This document shows positions 1 through 10,487 of a DNA stretch of 64,000 nucleotides, piece by piece. The notes below the pieces were generated by a model that saw nothing but the letters and a program-made list of their open reading frames with translations, was not told the DNA's origin and did not search any database. Made by a program: the position numbers and the translations under genes. Origin of the DNA: Oncomelania hupensis (taxonomy: Eukaryota > Mollusca > Gastropoda > Littorinimorpha > Pomatiopsidae); assembly GCA_036898135.1 (NCBI GenBank), contig CM072522.1, positions 60,073,853-60,137,852 on the forward strand, given 5' to 3'. Within the stretch, counting starts at the first letter, position 1; each line of letters starts with the position of its first letter.

Positions 1-3000
1 GTCCTCCACGAGATGGCGACTGAGGTAGTCGGCTCCGTGGTTTTCTTTGCCGGGGATGTACTCGATTTGGAATGAGTATGCCTGAAGGGTGAGTGCCCAT
101 CGCATCAGGCGAGAGTTCAAAGACTTGGAGGCGGCCAGGAACGATAGTGGTTGGTGGTCCACCTGAACTGTGAAGTGGGTCCCGTACAGGTAGAGTTGAA
201 ACTTCTGTATGGCCCAGACTAGTCCAAGACATTCTTTCTCCGACGTGGCGCAGTGGGTCTCGGCGGGTCTCAATTTTCTGCTGGCGTAGGCGACAGGGAA
301 TAGCGTCTCTGCATTCTTGGGGTCGCGCTGTAGCAGTACTGCTCCGAGGCCTAAGTCGCTTGCGTCGGTGCGAAGAACGAATGGCTGAGTCAAATCGGGT
401 AGGTGGAGTACTGGCGCCGATGTCATTCTGTCCTTGAGTGTTTGGAATGCTGTCTCGCATTCCGCTGTCCAAACTACTTTGTCCGGGGCGATTTTCCGGG
501 TTCCATTTGTCAGTGGCACGGCGATGCTGTTGTAGTTGGGGATGAATTTCTGGTAGAAGCCGCAGAGTCCTAGAAACGACTGCACTTCCTTCTTGGTCTT
601 GGGCCTAGGAGCGTCGAGTAGGCGTTTCACTGTCTTCTCTACCGGTCGCAGGCTTCCTTGACTGATGGTGTGTCCCAGAAATTCTAGCTCGGTGAATCCG
701 ATCTGACATTTGGTGGGTCTTGCCGTCAATCCCGTGTCTCTGAGGCGGGCGAGTAGTTGCTGTAGGAGCGTGACATGTTCCTCCCACGTAGGTGTTGCGA
801 TGAGGATGTCGTCCATAAACGAATGTAGGTGCTCGCTGCTCAGGGGTGCCAGGAGTTTTCGCATCATGGCGCTGAAGATGCTGGGTGCGTTGTGGAGTCC
901 GAATGGAAGTACGTTGAACTCGAAGTGTCCTTCCATAGTGCTAAACGCTAGATACTTTCGGACTTGCGGTTGCACTGGTATCTGGTAGTATCCTTTGCTG
1001 AGGTCGATGCGTGAGAAGTACTTCGCTCGCTGTAGCTTGGCAAATAGGTCGGTCTGGTCTGGAAGTGGCTCTGGCTGGAACTGCGTTACGGCATTCAACA
1101 GTCTGAAGTCGATGCACAGTCGATGCTCTCCGTTGGGTTTTCGCAACAATACCGTGCCTGCGCTGTAGGGTGAAGTAGACTCTGAGATGAGTCCGGCTGC
1201 CAGTAAGGTGTCTATCTCTTCCTTGATGGCTCGCTGCTGCGACAGTGGCATCGGGTAGAGCTTCTGGCGGACGGGTGTTGGGTCGGTCACTGTTAAGGTT
1301 ACTTCGACGAGGTCTGTCCTCCCTGGTCGGTCCGTGAGCACAGTCTGATGTTGGCGAATGACCTGTCGTACTTGCTGTTGCTGTTTAGCGGCTAGGTCTC
1401 CGTTGAGTATCACGTCTTTGTAGGTTTCTTTGGAGTGCAGGGGATACTCTACTGCATTGGTCTCCATGCTTTCTCCTTCTTCCGCGATGGCGATGGCTAG
1501 CAAGTTGTGAGTGCTGGGGGTCGCTGGTCTGTCCGTATACTTCTTGAGGAGATTAATGTGGTGGTATCGGGCTCTCCCGTTCACCTCTACTTGGTAGACT
1601 GTCTTGGATTTCTTGGCAGTCACCCGGTACGGTCCTCTCCAAGCGATGTCCAGCTTGTTGGTTCCACTTGGAAGTAAGAGTAGCACTTGATCGCCGACTT
1701 GCAGTTCTCTGTCCTTCGCGTGGCGGTTGTAGTACTTCGCCTGACGGGCTCTTGCCTTCTTCAGTGCTTCACCAGCTTTCTTCCACGTTGCTTTGAGGGT
1801 TTCCTGCAGGTCTGCGACGTACTTGGTGGCACCTCTTGGTGTGTCGTCTATCTTGGCTTCCGTCCAACTTCTGCGTAGGGCTTCTAGCGGTCCGGCTAGA
1901 GGTCTGCCGAATAGCAATGTTGACGGGGTGTAGCCTGTGGCTGCATGGGGTGTTTCTCGGTATGCGAACAGTGCCGCATTCACGTAGGTGTCCCACGCTT
2001 CTGGATTGTCGTCGGCGACTTTCCTGAGTATGGTGAGAAGGGTTCCATTCAGTCTTTCTACTAGTCCGTTGCTGGCTGGGTGGTATGGTGGTGTGCGAAT
2101 GTGATGAACTTGTATCAACTCGAACACGTCTTGCATCAGGCGGCCGGTGAACTGAGATCCGTTGTCCGTTCTAATGCTGTCCGGGAATCCGACTCTGGTA
2201 AAGATGGCGATGAGTGCATCTGCAATCTTCTTGGTGTCGATCGCTGGCAACGGGACTGCTTCGCACCACATCGTACATGCGTCGACGAGTGTGAGTAGAA
2301 ATCTGTTCCGCTTCTTGGTCATGGGCAGTGGTCCTACTATGTCTACTGAGACTTGCTGGAATGGCACGCCGACTACTACCGATGGTCCTAAGGTAACTGG
2401 TACGGTGTGATGTCGCGGGGAATATCGTTGACATTGGTGGCAAGATTTCACGTAGCGCTTGACATCCTCCGTGATTCCTGGCCAATAGTAGTGTGCGCTG
2501 ATCCTCTGCACTGTGGCTCCAATTCCCATGTGTCCGCTGAGTGGCATGCTGTGGCCTAGTTCTAGTACTTGGGCTCGAAGGGTGGCTGGTAGTACTAGTT
2601 GGGTGTGATCTCCATCTCCTTGTCGATGTAGAACTCCCTCTTCCATGTAGAAGTCTCCCTTGTGCGGGGGTGTGTGCGCCTTGGGTAGCTTCTGGAAGCA
2701 CTTCGCTATCGAGGTGTCTTCCTTCTGTGCTGTTTTGATCTCTTCGAGTCCTGGATTCGGAGCGAACTCGGGCTGGGGTGGTTGGGTTTTAGCTTGGGCC
2801 CTGGTTTGCACTGCAGCTATCTCTACAGTTTTAGGGGGCGTGCCTAAGAACACATACCTACAACCTAGCACTAGATCATACAGGGGTTTCTGTAAAACAG
2901 CTGCTTGGATTCGTCCTGTGACGTACCTACTCTCTACTTCGATCCAAGCTATTGGGCAAGTAGTCGTCGGTTTCGTCAAGTCTGCTCCTTGTAGTTCGAC

Positions 3001-4410
3001 TGTCTTGTCTGTCAAGTCCGCGCGCGATACAAGAGATTCGCTAACTATCGCGTCGTATGATAGACCTGTGTCATACAGACAGTTCGCTTCTTTTCCGTTG
3101 ACCTTGACCGTGTCTGTCACCGATGGGTGATCTCCGATCGTGTGTGGCTTGTTACCGCTGCTTTGAGTTAGAACTCTGTGCGCTGGCCGGCTTTCGCGCT
3201 CTTCCCTACGTTGTGCGGCCAACTTGAAACATTCTGCGGTGGAGTGATTGTTTCTGTTGCAGAACGAACAATACCGTCTCTGTTCTGCGGGACCTCTTTT
3301 CCCGAATTCCGTGTTGGGTCCTTTATTCTGCCCAGGTCTGGGGTTATTCGGCTTATTCGCGGTGCGCTCTTCCCGGTTAGGGCTTCGTTTCTGTGCCTCT
3401 TTCCCGTTAGGCTTTGGGTCTCGCCTGAAGCTCTTGGCTTCTCCGTGTGCGGCCACGTACCTATCTGCGACCTTGACCAGATCTTCTAGTCTTTCCGCGC
3501 CCTGCTCTACTGAGAATGTTCTCAGCTCGGGGGTCATGGTTTCCCGTAGCTGTTCCCATACTAACAGTTCTGTCAGTCCATCATACGTCTTAGCCGTGGC
3601 TGACTGGCTAATCCACTTATCCAGCGTTGTGGACAACCGATCCGCGAACTGCGCATAGCTCTCTCCTTTCACTCTCCGATTGGTGCGGAACTTTTGCCGG
3701 TAGCATTCTCCTGTCAGTTCGAATCCCGTTAGGAGTGCCTCTTTTACTCTGTGATAGTCAGTCACTCTGTCAGTCGGTAGCTTACTGTAGATGTCATAAG
3801 CCTTTCCTCTAAGCCCTTGACTAAGCTTGAAAGACCAATGAGTGGGATCTAGTTTATACTCTGTTGCTAGACGCTCAAACCTAGTCAGATAGAGATCTAG
3901 ACCTTCCTCTCTCTCATTGAATGTTCCCAGTGGAAATGACATTCCTTGTACAGGGTTGGATGCTACCTCTAGCTGATCTGAGTGGGAAGGGGTTGAGGAA
4001 GAACTTGAAGCTCCTGATCCCAATCTTCTTAGCTCTAACTCATGCTGTCTCTCTTTTTCCTTTTCTTCCCTCTCTTTTTCTTTTTCTGCCCTCTCTTTTT
4101 CTTTTTCTGCCCGCTCATACTCCCATCTCCTAACTTCTGCTTCTCTCTCTGCTGCTAATGCTGCCTTCTTCTGTTCTCCTTCTAATTCTAGTTTCTTCTG
4201 CTCTAGTTCTAATTTCTTCTGCTCTGCTTCTAGTTCTGCTTTTCTCTGTTCTGCTTCGAGTTTCTTCGCCTCTCTCTCTGCTGCTCTCTCTGCCTTAGCC
4301 TCCTGTTTCTCTACATCTGCATTGATATACGCAATTAGGTCTCCCCCTGCTAAGTGTAACGCTTCCCCTAATTCCTTGAAGCGCAATCTCAAGGCCACTG
4401 GGTCCGACAT
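1..4410 (-). CDS. Gmr1-like Ty3/gypsy gag-pol polyprotein, integrase before RT (3' end off window)
   Basis: One minus-strand frame runs from ATG at 4410 to the window edge, about 1,470 codons with no stop seen. Domains in order: Glu/Lys/Arg-rich coiled coil (~30-115); gag; CCHC knuckle C-x2-C-x4-H-x4-C (~380-394); retropepsin LYDTG (~445); HHCC zinc finger (~619-660); integrase core VDIVG (~690), TDNGS (~748), VER (~785); reverse transcriptase PFGLHNAPS (~1165) and FMDD (~1198); RNase H TDASD (~1342) and YIPGKENHGADYLSR near the edge. I checked that knuckle, protease, integrase and RT motifs share one frame. Integrase upstream of RT is the copia-like order known from Gmr1-type elements, whereas ordinary Ty3/gypsy has RT-RNase H-integrase. 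The protein makes and inserts element DNA. No frameshift suggests a young copy. The remaining 3' end and second LTR lie left of the window. Confidence 0.93.
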   Translation of the reverse strand, partial: MSDPVALRLRFKELGEALHLAGGDLIAYINADVEKQEAKAERAAEREAKKLEAEQRKAELEAEQKKLELEQKKLELEGEQKKAALAAEREAEVRRWEYERAEKEKERAEKEKEREEKEKERQHELELRRLGSGASSSSSTPSHSDQLEVASNPVQGMSFPLGTFNEREEGLDLYLTRFERLATEYKLDPTHWSFKLSQGLRGKAYDIYSKLPTDRVTDYHRVKEALLTGFELTGECYRQKFRTNRRVKGESYAQFADRLSTTLDKWISQSATAKTYDGLTELLVWEQLRETMTPELRTFSVEQGAERLEDLVKVADRYVAAHGEAKSFRRDPKPNGKEAQKRSPNREERTANKPNNPRPGQNKGPNTEFGKRGPAEQRRYCSFCNRNNHSTAECFKLAAQRREERESRPAHRVLTQSSGNKPHTIGDHPSVTDTVKVNGKEANCLYDTGLSYDAIVSESLVSRADLTDKTVELQGADLTKPTTTCPIAWIEVESRYVTGRIQAAVLQKPLYDLVLGCRYVFLGTPPKTVEIAAVQTRAQAKTQPPQPEFAPNPGLEEIKTAQKEDTSIAKCFQKLPKAHTPPHKGDFYMEEGVLHRQGDGDHTQLVLPATLRAQVLELGHSMPLSGHMGIGATVQRISAHYYWPGITEDVKRYVKSCHQCQRYSPRHHTVPVTLGPSVVVGVPFQQVSVDIVGPLPMTKKRNRFLLTLVDACTMWCEAVPLPAIDTKKIADALIAIFTRVGFPDSIRTDNGSQFTGRLMQDVFELIQVHHIRTPPYHPASNGLVERLNGTLLTILRKVADDNPEAWDTYVNAALFAYRETPHAATGYTPSTLLFGRPLAGPLEALRRSWTEAKIDDTPRGATKYVADLQETLKATWKKAGEALKKARARQAKYYNRHAKDRELQVGDQVLLLLPSGTNKLDIAWRGPYRVTAKKSKTVYQVEVNGRARYHHINLLKKYTDRPATPSTHNLLAIAIAEEGESMETNAVEYPLHSKETYKDVILNGDLAAKQQQQVRQVIRQHQTVLTDRPGRTDLVEVTLTVTDPTPVRQKLYPMPLSQQRAIKEEIDTLLAAGLISESTSPYSAGTVLLRKPNGEHRLCIDFRLLNAVTQFQPEPLPDQTDLFAKLQRAKYFSRIDLSKGYYQIPVQPQVRKYLAFSTMEGHFEFNVLPFGLHNAPSIFSAMMRKLLAPLSSEHLHSFMDDILIATPTWEEHVTLLQQLLARLRDTGLTARPTKCQIGFTELEFLGHTISQGSLRPVEKTVKRLLDAPRPKTKKEVQSFLGLCGFYQKFIPNYNSIAVPLTNGTRKIAPDKVVWTAECETAFQTLKDRMTSAPVLHLPDLTQPFVLRTDASDLGLGAVLLQRDPKNAETLFPVAYASRKLRPAETHCATSEKECLGLVWAIQKFQLYLYGTHFTVQVDHQPLSFLAASKSLNSRLMRWALTLQAYSFQIEYIPGKENHGADYLSRHLVED

Positions 4411-4776
4411 TGTCAAAAGTGTCTATGAACAACCTCTGAATCACGTGGAATACCAAAACACTAGCAATATTGCAATTCAATAACAACAATGCAAAGACAA
4501 TCAAATTCGTAATCAATAATAGAATAAAACAAGAGTCAAATGGCATACAACAGTTATTTAAGCAAAACCTGCAAGAGAACAATGCAACATACAGACACAA
4601 AAATGTTTGAAGCAAAAAAGTTTTTTAAGTAAAGAATAGTGCACCAAACTGATCAGTCCTTGTTACCACTATTCTAAGTTATTCTACTACTGCTGTTATC
4701 TAATTTTATTGTACTTAGATCCGGTTATACCCAATTCCTATTATACACAGATCCTAGCTAGGCTCGCCAATTAAAG
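4411..4776 (-). other. Untranslated leader with primer-binding site of the Gmr1-like element
   Basis: This stretch lies between the LTR and the gag ATG. On the minus strand the sequence TGGCGAGCC (4769-4761) begins 7 bases inside the LTR end and has the TGG start of a tRNA primer-binding site. I cannot name the tRNA. No coding sequence is seen. The gag ATG at 4410 is the first methionine of the long frame and follows an AT-rich leader. Confidence 0.6.
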
Positions 4777-5841
4777 TGTCACGTGGGGTTTATGGGCTCT
4801 GCACAATGGAATTATGGACCCTCACGTTTATTCGGTGGGAACTGCTAGTAAGTCACCCTATGAATTACTTTAATAAATTTATTTGTTTAGCTCGTTCTGT
4901 GTTAAGGTTGGGGTACAGAAATAGATAGAAAAATGGTAAAAGAATACTGTCACACTAGCTTTCACACGGCTATGAATCATATGTAGTCCAGCCACTTGAT
5001 AACAGTTAAAATCACACATTTATTTCTTCTACTCTATACAAGATTCTCTAAGTACTAATCTAACTTAAAAAGTCTCAGTCAATGCTAATAGTTCGATCGC
5101 TGATAGTCTAGGTAGCTGTTATTTCTTCCTCGGGCACTTGCTATGATATCTCATGTAGATTTGGACTACTGTGGTCCGTTTTACGGTTTCTGAAGAGTTG
5201 GACTACTGTGGTCCTGTTATGATCAGTTTAAGTGCACTTGGGAGAACACACTTAACTGGCGGGTGGTGCGGTCGAAGTCCTTCTGTGAGGTAGCTTCTGG
5301 TCCACCTGTGTCGTTGTGTAGTTGGGTTCCCTTGCCACGCTGTGGGGTCTGATAGGGTGTTTTCCAAGGTAGCTCCTTCCGACTTGTGCTGTAGAGTCTC
5401 CTCAACCAACTTGTTTCTGTGGAGTGGGGTTCACAGGATAGCTCGGGATAGCTCGGGATAGCTCGCCTGCTCGTCTGTTTGACAAGTTCAGGCCCGTGAT
5501 GACTTGAGAGAATTCTAAGATTTCTAAGTCCTGCTTCCTGGTCTATGAGTGTAGAGATTTCTCTAGCTGTGGAGATGTTGACTCTACCTCGTCACACACA
5601 CGACTGACCAAGCTGTGCTAGGTTTTGACACAGTCAAAACTGCTCTACCCACTTAGCCTGCTCCCATTGGTTAAAAACGTTTACGACTCTCGCACACAGT
5701 GCTGATTAACTACGCCGCGTGGGTCGGGCTCGCGGTGTGTACTTTTATTGCTGCTGTGTTATAGACTGACTCTCTACTGTTACAATCACTACACATGGCT
5801 AAATAGTAATAAGCAGAGTTAAAACTAGCCAGTTCGTGACA
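4777..5841 (-). mobile_element. 5' LTR of the Gmr1-like element (~1,065 bp)
   Basis: The segment begins TGTCACG and ends CGTGACA, a perfect 7-bp inverted terminal repeat with TG...CA ends. It stands directly upstream (minus-strand sense) of the primer-binding site and gag. It contains a short GGGATAGCTC triplication near 5440-5463. No frame longer than about 70 codons is meaningful here. The partner LTR must lie left of the window, so LTR identity and age cannot be measured. Confidence 0.75.
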
Positions 5842-6165
5842 CTAGAACAACACGCTTTCTGCAGTAGCGCTGATGCTTGTCACTAGTCGCCTTTGCTGAC
5901 GCAGACCCCGCTGTCATTGTCGTAGTCGTAGTCTTGCGACAGCCACGTAGTCCTGGTCTGTTGTTCGCTCACGAAGCAACTCTTCAGCGACTACACGCCC
6001 TTGCAGTCAACCCGAATCTATCGGGGATGTAGTCCCAGTATGTTGGTCCCTCCCGACGCAACTCGTTGGCGGTTACCCTCGATGACTGCCTCTTGTAACG
6101 TTGTCTTGCTTGTTGTAGCAGTTGAACCCTTGGCAATGGCTTAGATCTCGGCTTGGCGCCCCAAA
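5842..6165 (-). other. Leader fragment of a second LTR element, cut by the Gmr1-like insertion
   Basis: Read on the minus strand, LTR end TGTAACA (6172-6166) is followed by TTTGGGGCGCCAAG, which has the layout of a primer-binding site, and then about 310 bp of non-coding leader. The leader stops where the Gmr1-like LTR begins at 5841. The simplest reading is that the Gmr1-like element inserted into the 5' leader of this older element, whose coding part would resume left of the window. Confidence 0.5.
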
Positions 6166-6719
6166 TGTTACACTCGTTTTTTTATCAGTAGTTGATTCAA
6201 CCCCAATGCTTGAATCCTGATAAGTGCAACTCAGATTCGTTTATCCACGCAACCTGTTCACTCAGCAACAAAGCAGGAGTCTTCGTATGAAGCTTCCCAA
6301 CTTTATTCAGCGTACATCAACAACTGCATACAATCGCTTTTTCTACTTTTTACAACTTTCTTTTGAAACAGTGCAGCATGTATATAGTCTCTCGATACTC
6401 CAGAAAAATTTAGAACACTCCAGCGTGACGCACCACAACCAATTAAATCAAACTTCCTTATCACTGTCTTATGTCATGCAACATTCTTCATCATAAAAGA
6501 ACCTCTTAGCTTCTATGGGATCTATCTAGATCCTTGGATCGATGGTAAACAACCAATTCTAGGAAATTCTCAAATAATATCGATCAACTAAAATTATCAA
6601 CATTATACCAAGCTTCTTGTAACAACAATGCAAAATCAAATCAAAGGTAAATACACTCTATTATTGCATGCTTTGCAAAACAAAACGATCGGATCTATCG
6701 TGCGCGTTTCAACGTAACA
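6166..6719 (-). mobile_element. LTR of a second LTR retrotransposon (~554 bp)
   Basis: The segment starts TGTTAC and ends GTAACA (6-bp inverted terminal repeats, TG...CA). It is followed on its 3' side (minus strand) by a primer-binding-like motif in 6150-6165. On its other side it abuts, with no gap, the FLYWCH coding remnant at 6720. The small plus-strand frames inside look like chance. Its second LTR is not in the window. Confidence 0.65.
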
Positions 6720-7004
6720 TAGTGCTTTGCTGAATTATTTGCCTTGGTCTCTCCACGGTGGTCATTGCTCTTCGACGGATCGCTGCTACGGTCTTCTTCG
6801 CTTCGTTACGTTCCGGATCAGGGGCATGGTTATGCTCAAATATCACAGTGCTTGTGTCCTCTGCCGTCACTTTAATTCACCATTTACAATCACGTTTAAA
6901 ACATCTTCACGATGCACTGCGTCTGCATTTACTCGGTCTTTTCTATATCGATATCCATCCGTTACGATATGCTCTTTCTCCTTCTGCGACTCAGTCTTCT
7001 CCAT
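6720..7004 (-). pseudogene. FLYWCH-type zinc-finger coding remnant, interrupted by an LTR
   Basis: Minus strand from ATG 7004. It opens with a charged N-terminus and the FLYWCH-like start VTDGYRYRKDRVNAD, then continues in another frame with RCFKRDCKW, TVIFEHNHAPDPERNEAKK and AAIRRRAMTTVERPRQII. The spaced Cys-Cys and His-x-His pairs plus the HNHAPDP tail are typical of FLYWCH zinc fingers of MULE transposases and related host proteins. I see one frameshift and two nonsense codons (a TGA where the conserved Trp should be and a TGA before IKV). The frame then runs straight into the LTR at 6719. It is either a decayed MULE transposase N-terminus or an exon of a FLYWCH gene. The position next to an LTR says it was the insertion target. 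Confidence 0.6.
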
Positions 7005-7330
7005 GGTTAAACAAGATTACAATTTTGATAGTTTTACACAATGAATTTGGTATTTAAAGTTTTTTTAGCTTATACTGCGTACATACGCACTTTGATGTCT
7101 GCTCACTCGAAACAGTAATTTGAACCAGTAGGTTAGTTCTACTATTATGATTACAGTAAATAGCCAATTAAAAATTATTACACAAATAAATAATGTGTCT
7201 ATGTAATATATATTATATAATTTGGTTTACATATTTGTTTTATCGATCAAAGTGAAAATTTAATAGAAGTGGAAAAGTACTACAGGCTTATTTATAGTCT
7301 ATGCCAGGGTTAGTCTTTGATGCGCGCTTT
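7005..7330. other. AT-rich unassigned stretch
   Basis: I see no coding frame, repeat or RNA gene here. Confidence 0.4.
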
Positions 7331-7500
7331 CAATACAATACAATACAATACAATATAACTTTATTGATCTCAAGCTGAGAAATTCAATACATGGTCTACA
7401 ATACAATCCGACATAAAATTTTAGAGTACATGGGAAAGAACTAAGAAACGTTTTAGCACATTATGCATACATAACTATATAACACATCATATTCATTTCC
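7331..7500 (-). repeat. 3' end of a LINE/SINE-type retroposon with an (ATTGT)n tail
   Basis: CAATACAATACAATACAATA followed by an ACTTTATTGATCTCAAG segment is, on the minus strand, an AT-rich 3' end ending in a short (ATTGT)n tail. Such pentamer tails mark the 3' end of several non-LTR retrotransposons and their SINEs. The 5' limit is not clear and no coding remnant is visible. Confidence 0.45.
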
Positions 7501-7944
7501 TTACTCCTTATACGGTACATAGACTGGTCATTACTTTCAAGTTCTCGCACAGCACACACTTACTATCACATTTATTCCAACATTGAACATGTCATTTCTT
7601 CTTTCGACGGCGCGCATTTGACGGGTATATTTTGCTGCGCGCTATTGACGGCGCGCAATTGACGGTGCGCATTTGTCCTGCGCGCTAATGACGGGGTGCC
7701 CCACTGTGCTGCATCTCTAAACTGGCTCAACCGATGTATGTGTGTGAAAGAATGTTTGTGTGAGTGTGCATGTGCGCGTGAGTTGTCGTTGTTGTTGTCG
7801 TTGTTGTGGTTGTCATTGTTGTTTTTGAGACTCACCTGGAAATGATTTGAAATAGTCTGGAGTCAGAACAAGTCAAAATCGGTCGGTCTGTCCGTCGGTC
7901 CGTTAGAAACCATATTTGAAGAACAACTAAGCACATTTTGTTAA

Positions 7945-8381
7945 AACTTCATAGAAACATTACCTAGAACTTCATAGAAACATTACCTAGAACTTCATAG
8001 AAACATTACCTAGAACTTCATAGAAACATTACCTAGAACTTCATAGAAACATTACCTAAAACTTCATAGAAACATTACCTAAAACTTCATAGAAACATTA
8101 CCTAAAACTTCATAGAAACATTACCTAAAACTTCATAGAAACATTACCTAAAACTTCATAGAAACATTACCTAAAACTTCATAGAAACATTACCTAAAAC
8201 TTCATAGAAACATTACCTAAAACTTCATAGAAACATTACCTAGAACTTCATAGAAACATTACCTAAAACTTCATAGAAACATTACCTAAAACTTCATAGA
8301 AACATTACCTAAAACTTCACAGAAACATTACCTAGAACTTCATAGAAACATTACCTAAAACTTCATAGAAACATTACCTAG
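7945..8381. repeat. 23-bp minisatellite, 19 copies
   Basis: The unit AACTTCATAGAAACATTACC plus TAG/TAA repeats exactly 19 times (437 bp) with only a few single-base variants, mainly G/A in the last position. It follows directly after a segment (7880-7944) containing GGTCTGTCCGTCGGTCCG and ending in an AACTTCATAG-like motif. This looks like the end of a dispersed molluscan repeat from which the unit could have been amplified. Confidence 0.9.
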
Positions 8382-8837
8382 ATTATCAACCTGCCTGCTG
8401 TGCCTTCATTCTAGATTTTACTTTTGCTTACTTAGGATAAATTAGTTTTCGGAGATTTGTGTGTGTACCTTGAAATACATTTCAAGGACTTGCCATCGTG
8501 TTTTTATTTCCGACTCTATGCATAACATGTATGCAGATACGCACAAAACGTTTCCGAGTTGCCTAGTCAGAGCGCTACATAAACGCTATGTAATTAGTTA
8601 TAGTTTGGCGGAAAGTCTGGGGAACCCCATGTCTGCGGAGCTACAAAGCACTCTGTAGCGGTCTTAAAAGGTTGTTTGCTAAAAAAAAAAAGATAGCAGC
8701 CACAGTGGTGGGCTTTCCAAAAAATAAACTGGAACTATCATATTCAATACTTAATATCAAAAGCCAGCAAAAAATTAAATTTGTTGAAACTACTTTGTGT
8801 ACAGCCGTGAAGTCAAGACACAAATACATTACTTCAT
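8382..8837. other. No firm feature; possible 5' extension of the next LINE remnant
   Basis: A 65-codon frame at 8672-8869 with a lysine-rich start could be an eroded RT segment of the LINE remnant that follows. I cannot support it from motifs. The rest shows nothing. Confidence 0.3.
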
Positions 8838-10250
8838 TTGGCAATATCGTTAGTGAGATCTGTACATAGTTATGGACAAGAAGTATATTTTTCAGCATCA
8901 AAGTCATTGTTAAATAAGTTGCAAAGCATTGAGAGTAAAGCAGTGAAATTAGCCTTAGGGGTTCCAGTGCATTCAAGTACAATAAAATCATATAAAGAAG
9001 CTTGCCTTTTATCTTTTCTTGAACAACAAAACTTATCGGTAGCAAAATATGTTGTTAGAAGTTTATCAGTTTCAAATTCTGTTTCAGAAGAAATATTTAT
9101 TGATGCTAATGTAGATTTTACCAAACAACTAGACATTTATTATATCTCCAACCAATACGAAATTATACATGCGATATTTTAACACATTGTAATATTGACA
9201 TTTCTTCTATTCTTATAGTACCAATTACACCTCAGAGTCCGCAATGGGAGCATAGAAACGTGACGTTTCATATTGATTACTTAGATACCATGAAAATTGA
9301 AAATGCGCAGTTAATTTTTACTGAGGCGAGAGAGCTGCTGGAGAAACAATATTCTAATCATTTAAAACTTTACACTGACTGCTCAGTTCAAATAGCATCA
9401 CATGCTGGCGCTGGAATTGCAATTCCTGACTTAAAAATTACATATTCGTAAGAATGTCTCAATATTTAAGCAGAATTGTATGCAATCCTTATGGCTTTAA
9501 ATATTATTTGTAATTCTTCATTGGCTTTATTTAATATTATTTTATGTGTAGATTCAAAATCAGTTTTATATTGTTTGAAATAATTATGGTCATGTAAAAC
9601 GAGGACAGACATTTAACTTGAAATTAAGTCTTTAATAGATTATATTATATCTAAAGGTAGTGGAGTCTCCTTTTGTTGGATTCCTTCTCATACCTGCATT
9701 TATTGGAATATTATAGTTAATAATGTGGCTAAACGAGGAGCAATGAAATTAGGTGATACTATTACATATAATAATATAAAGCCTTCAGTATTTGAATTAA
9801 TATCTTTATTAGAAAAGAATATATATTCTAATTTACCTAGCAATGGAAAGAATGCCCGAGACATTTGTGTAGAATAATTAATACACTAAGAGTAAATTCA
9901 TGGAACACCAAGTTTTCAAAAGTTGTAGTTTGTACTTGTTTACAACCAATATCTATTAAACATCTGTTATATGAATGTCCTATTTTGGTTGTTATATAAA
10001 AAAAAAAGAATATCGATGTAAATAGTCAAGAATCAATTGACATTTTGTTGCATATTCCAGCAATGATAGATATTGCCCGAAAAATTTACAAGTCTGCAGT
10101 TGGTAAACTTATGTAGTACTGTAAGAGATTTTGTATGATTATAGTTAAACTTAACATTGTTATATTATATGTTTCTGTACATGCATCAGAATGACTGCAT
10201 GGTCTAAAATCACAGATATGAAAAGACCTTAAAATAAATGATTGAATTAA
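8838..10250 (+). pseudogene. Decayed I-clade-like LINE: RT C-terminus and RNase H
   Basis: Plus-strand pieces in shifting frames match the end of a non-LTR retrotransposon ORF2. First comes an RT tail (LVRSVHSYGQEVYFSASK, then KLQSIESKAVKLALGVP). Then come the RNase H acidic motifs YTDCS (~9372), AELYAILMALN (~9475) and VDSKSVLY (~9550), then the late motif CWIPSHT with VAKRGA (~9675-9750), then YECPIL (~9970). Several stops and frameshifts separate them. A LINE with an RNase H domain after the RT points to the I/Nimb/Ingi group. It ends near an AT-rich 3' tail around 10250. It is not functional. Confidence 0.72.
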
Positions 10251-10487
10251 ATTAATATCTCAAGTGGGCTCCAAGTGCCCTTACTCCCAGCTATTCATTA
10301 TTTCATTGGTTCAACATTTTCAACCACTAAAACTGTACATATATTTATTCCGAAAAAAATTACTCACATTCTAAAAACAGAAATATTAATAAAAAAATGA
10401 AAACTCACGTTCTCTGCATTACCCCTCTTATGAAAAAAAGAGACCGAATGAGGTTTCTTTTTCAACAACAGATGGAATTCCGCAACA

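Noticed and set aside
605..4133. Several plus- and minus-strand ORFs of 60-176 codons in 1-4.2 kb
   Set aside because: They are other-frame shadows of the single 1,470-codon Gmr1-like frame, which carries all recognisable domains.
7945..8381. CRISPR-like direct repeat array
   Set aside because: Units are contiguous with no unique spacers, and this is an animal genome; it is a minisatellite. The same holds for every other array here.
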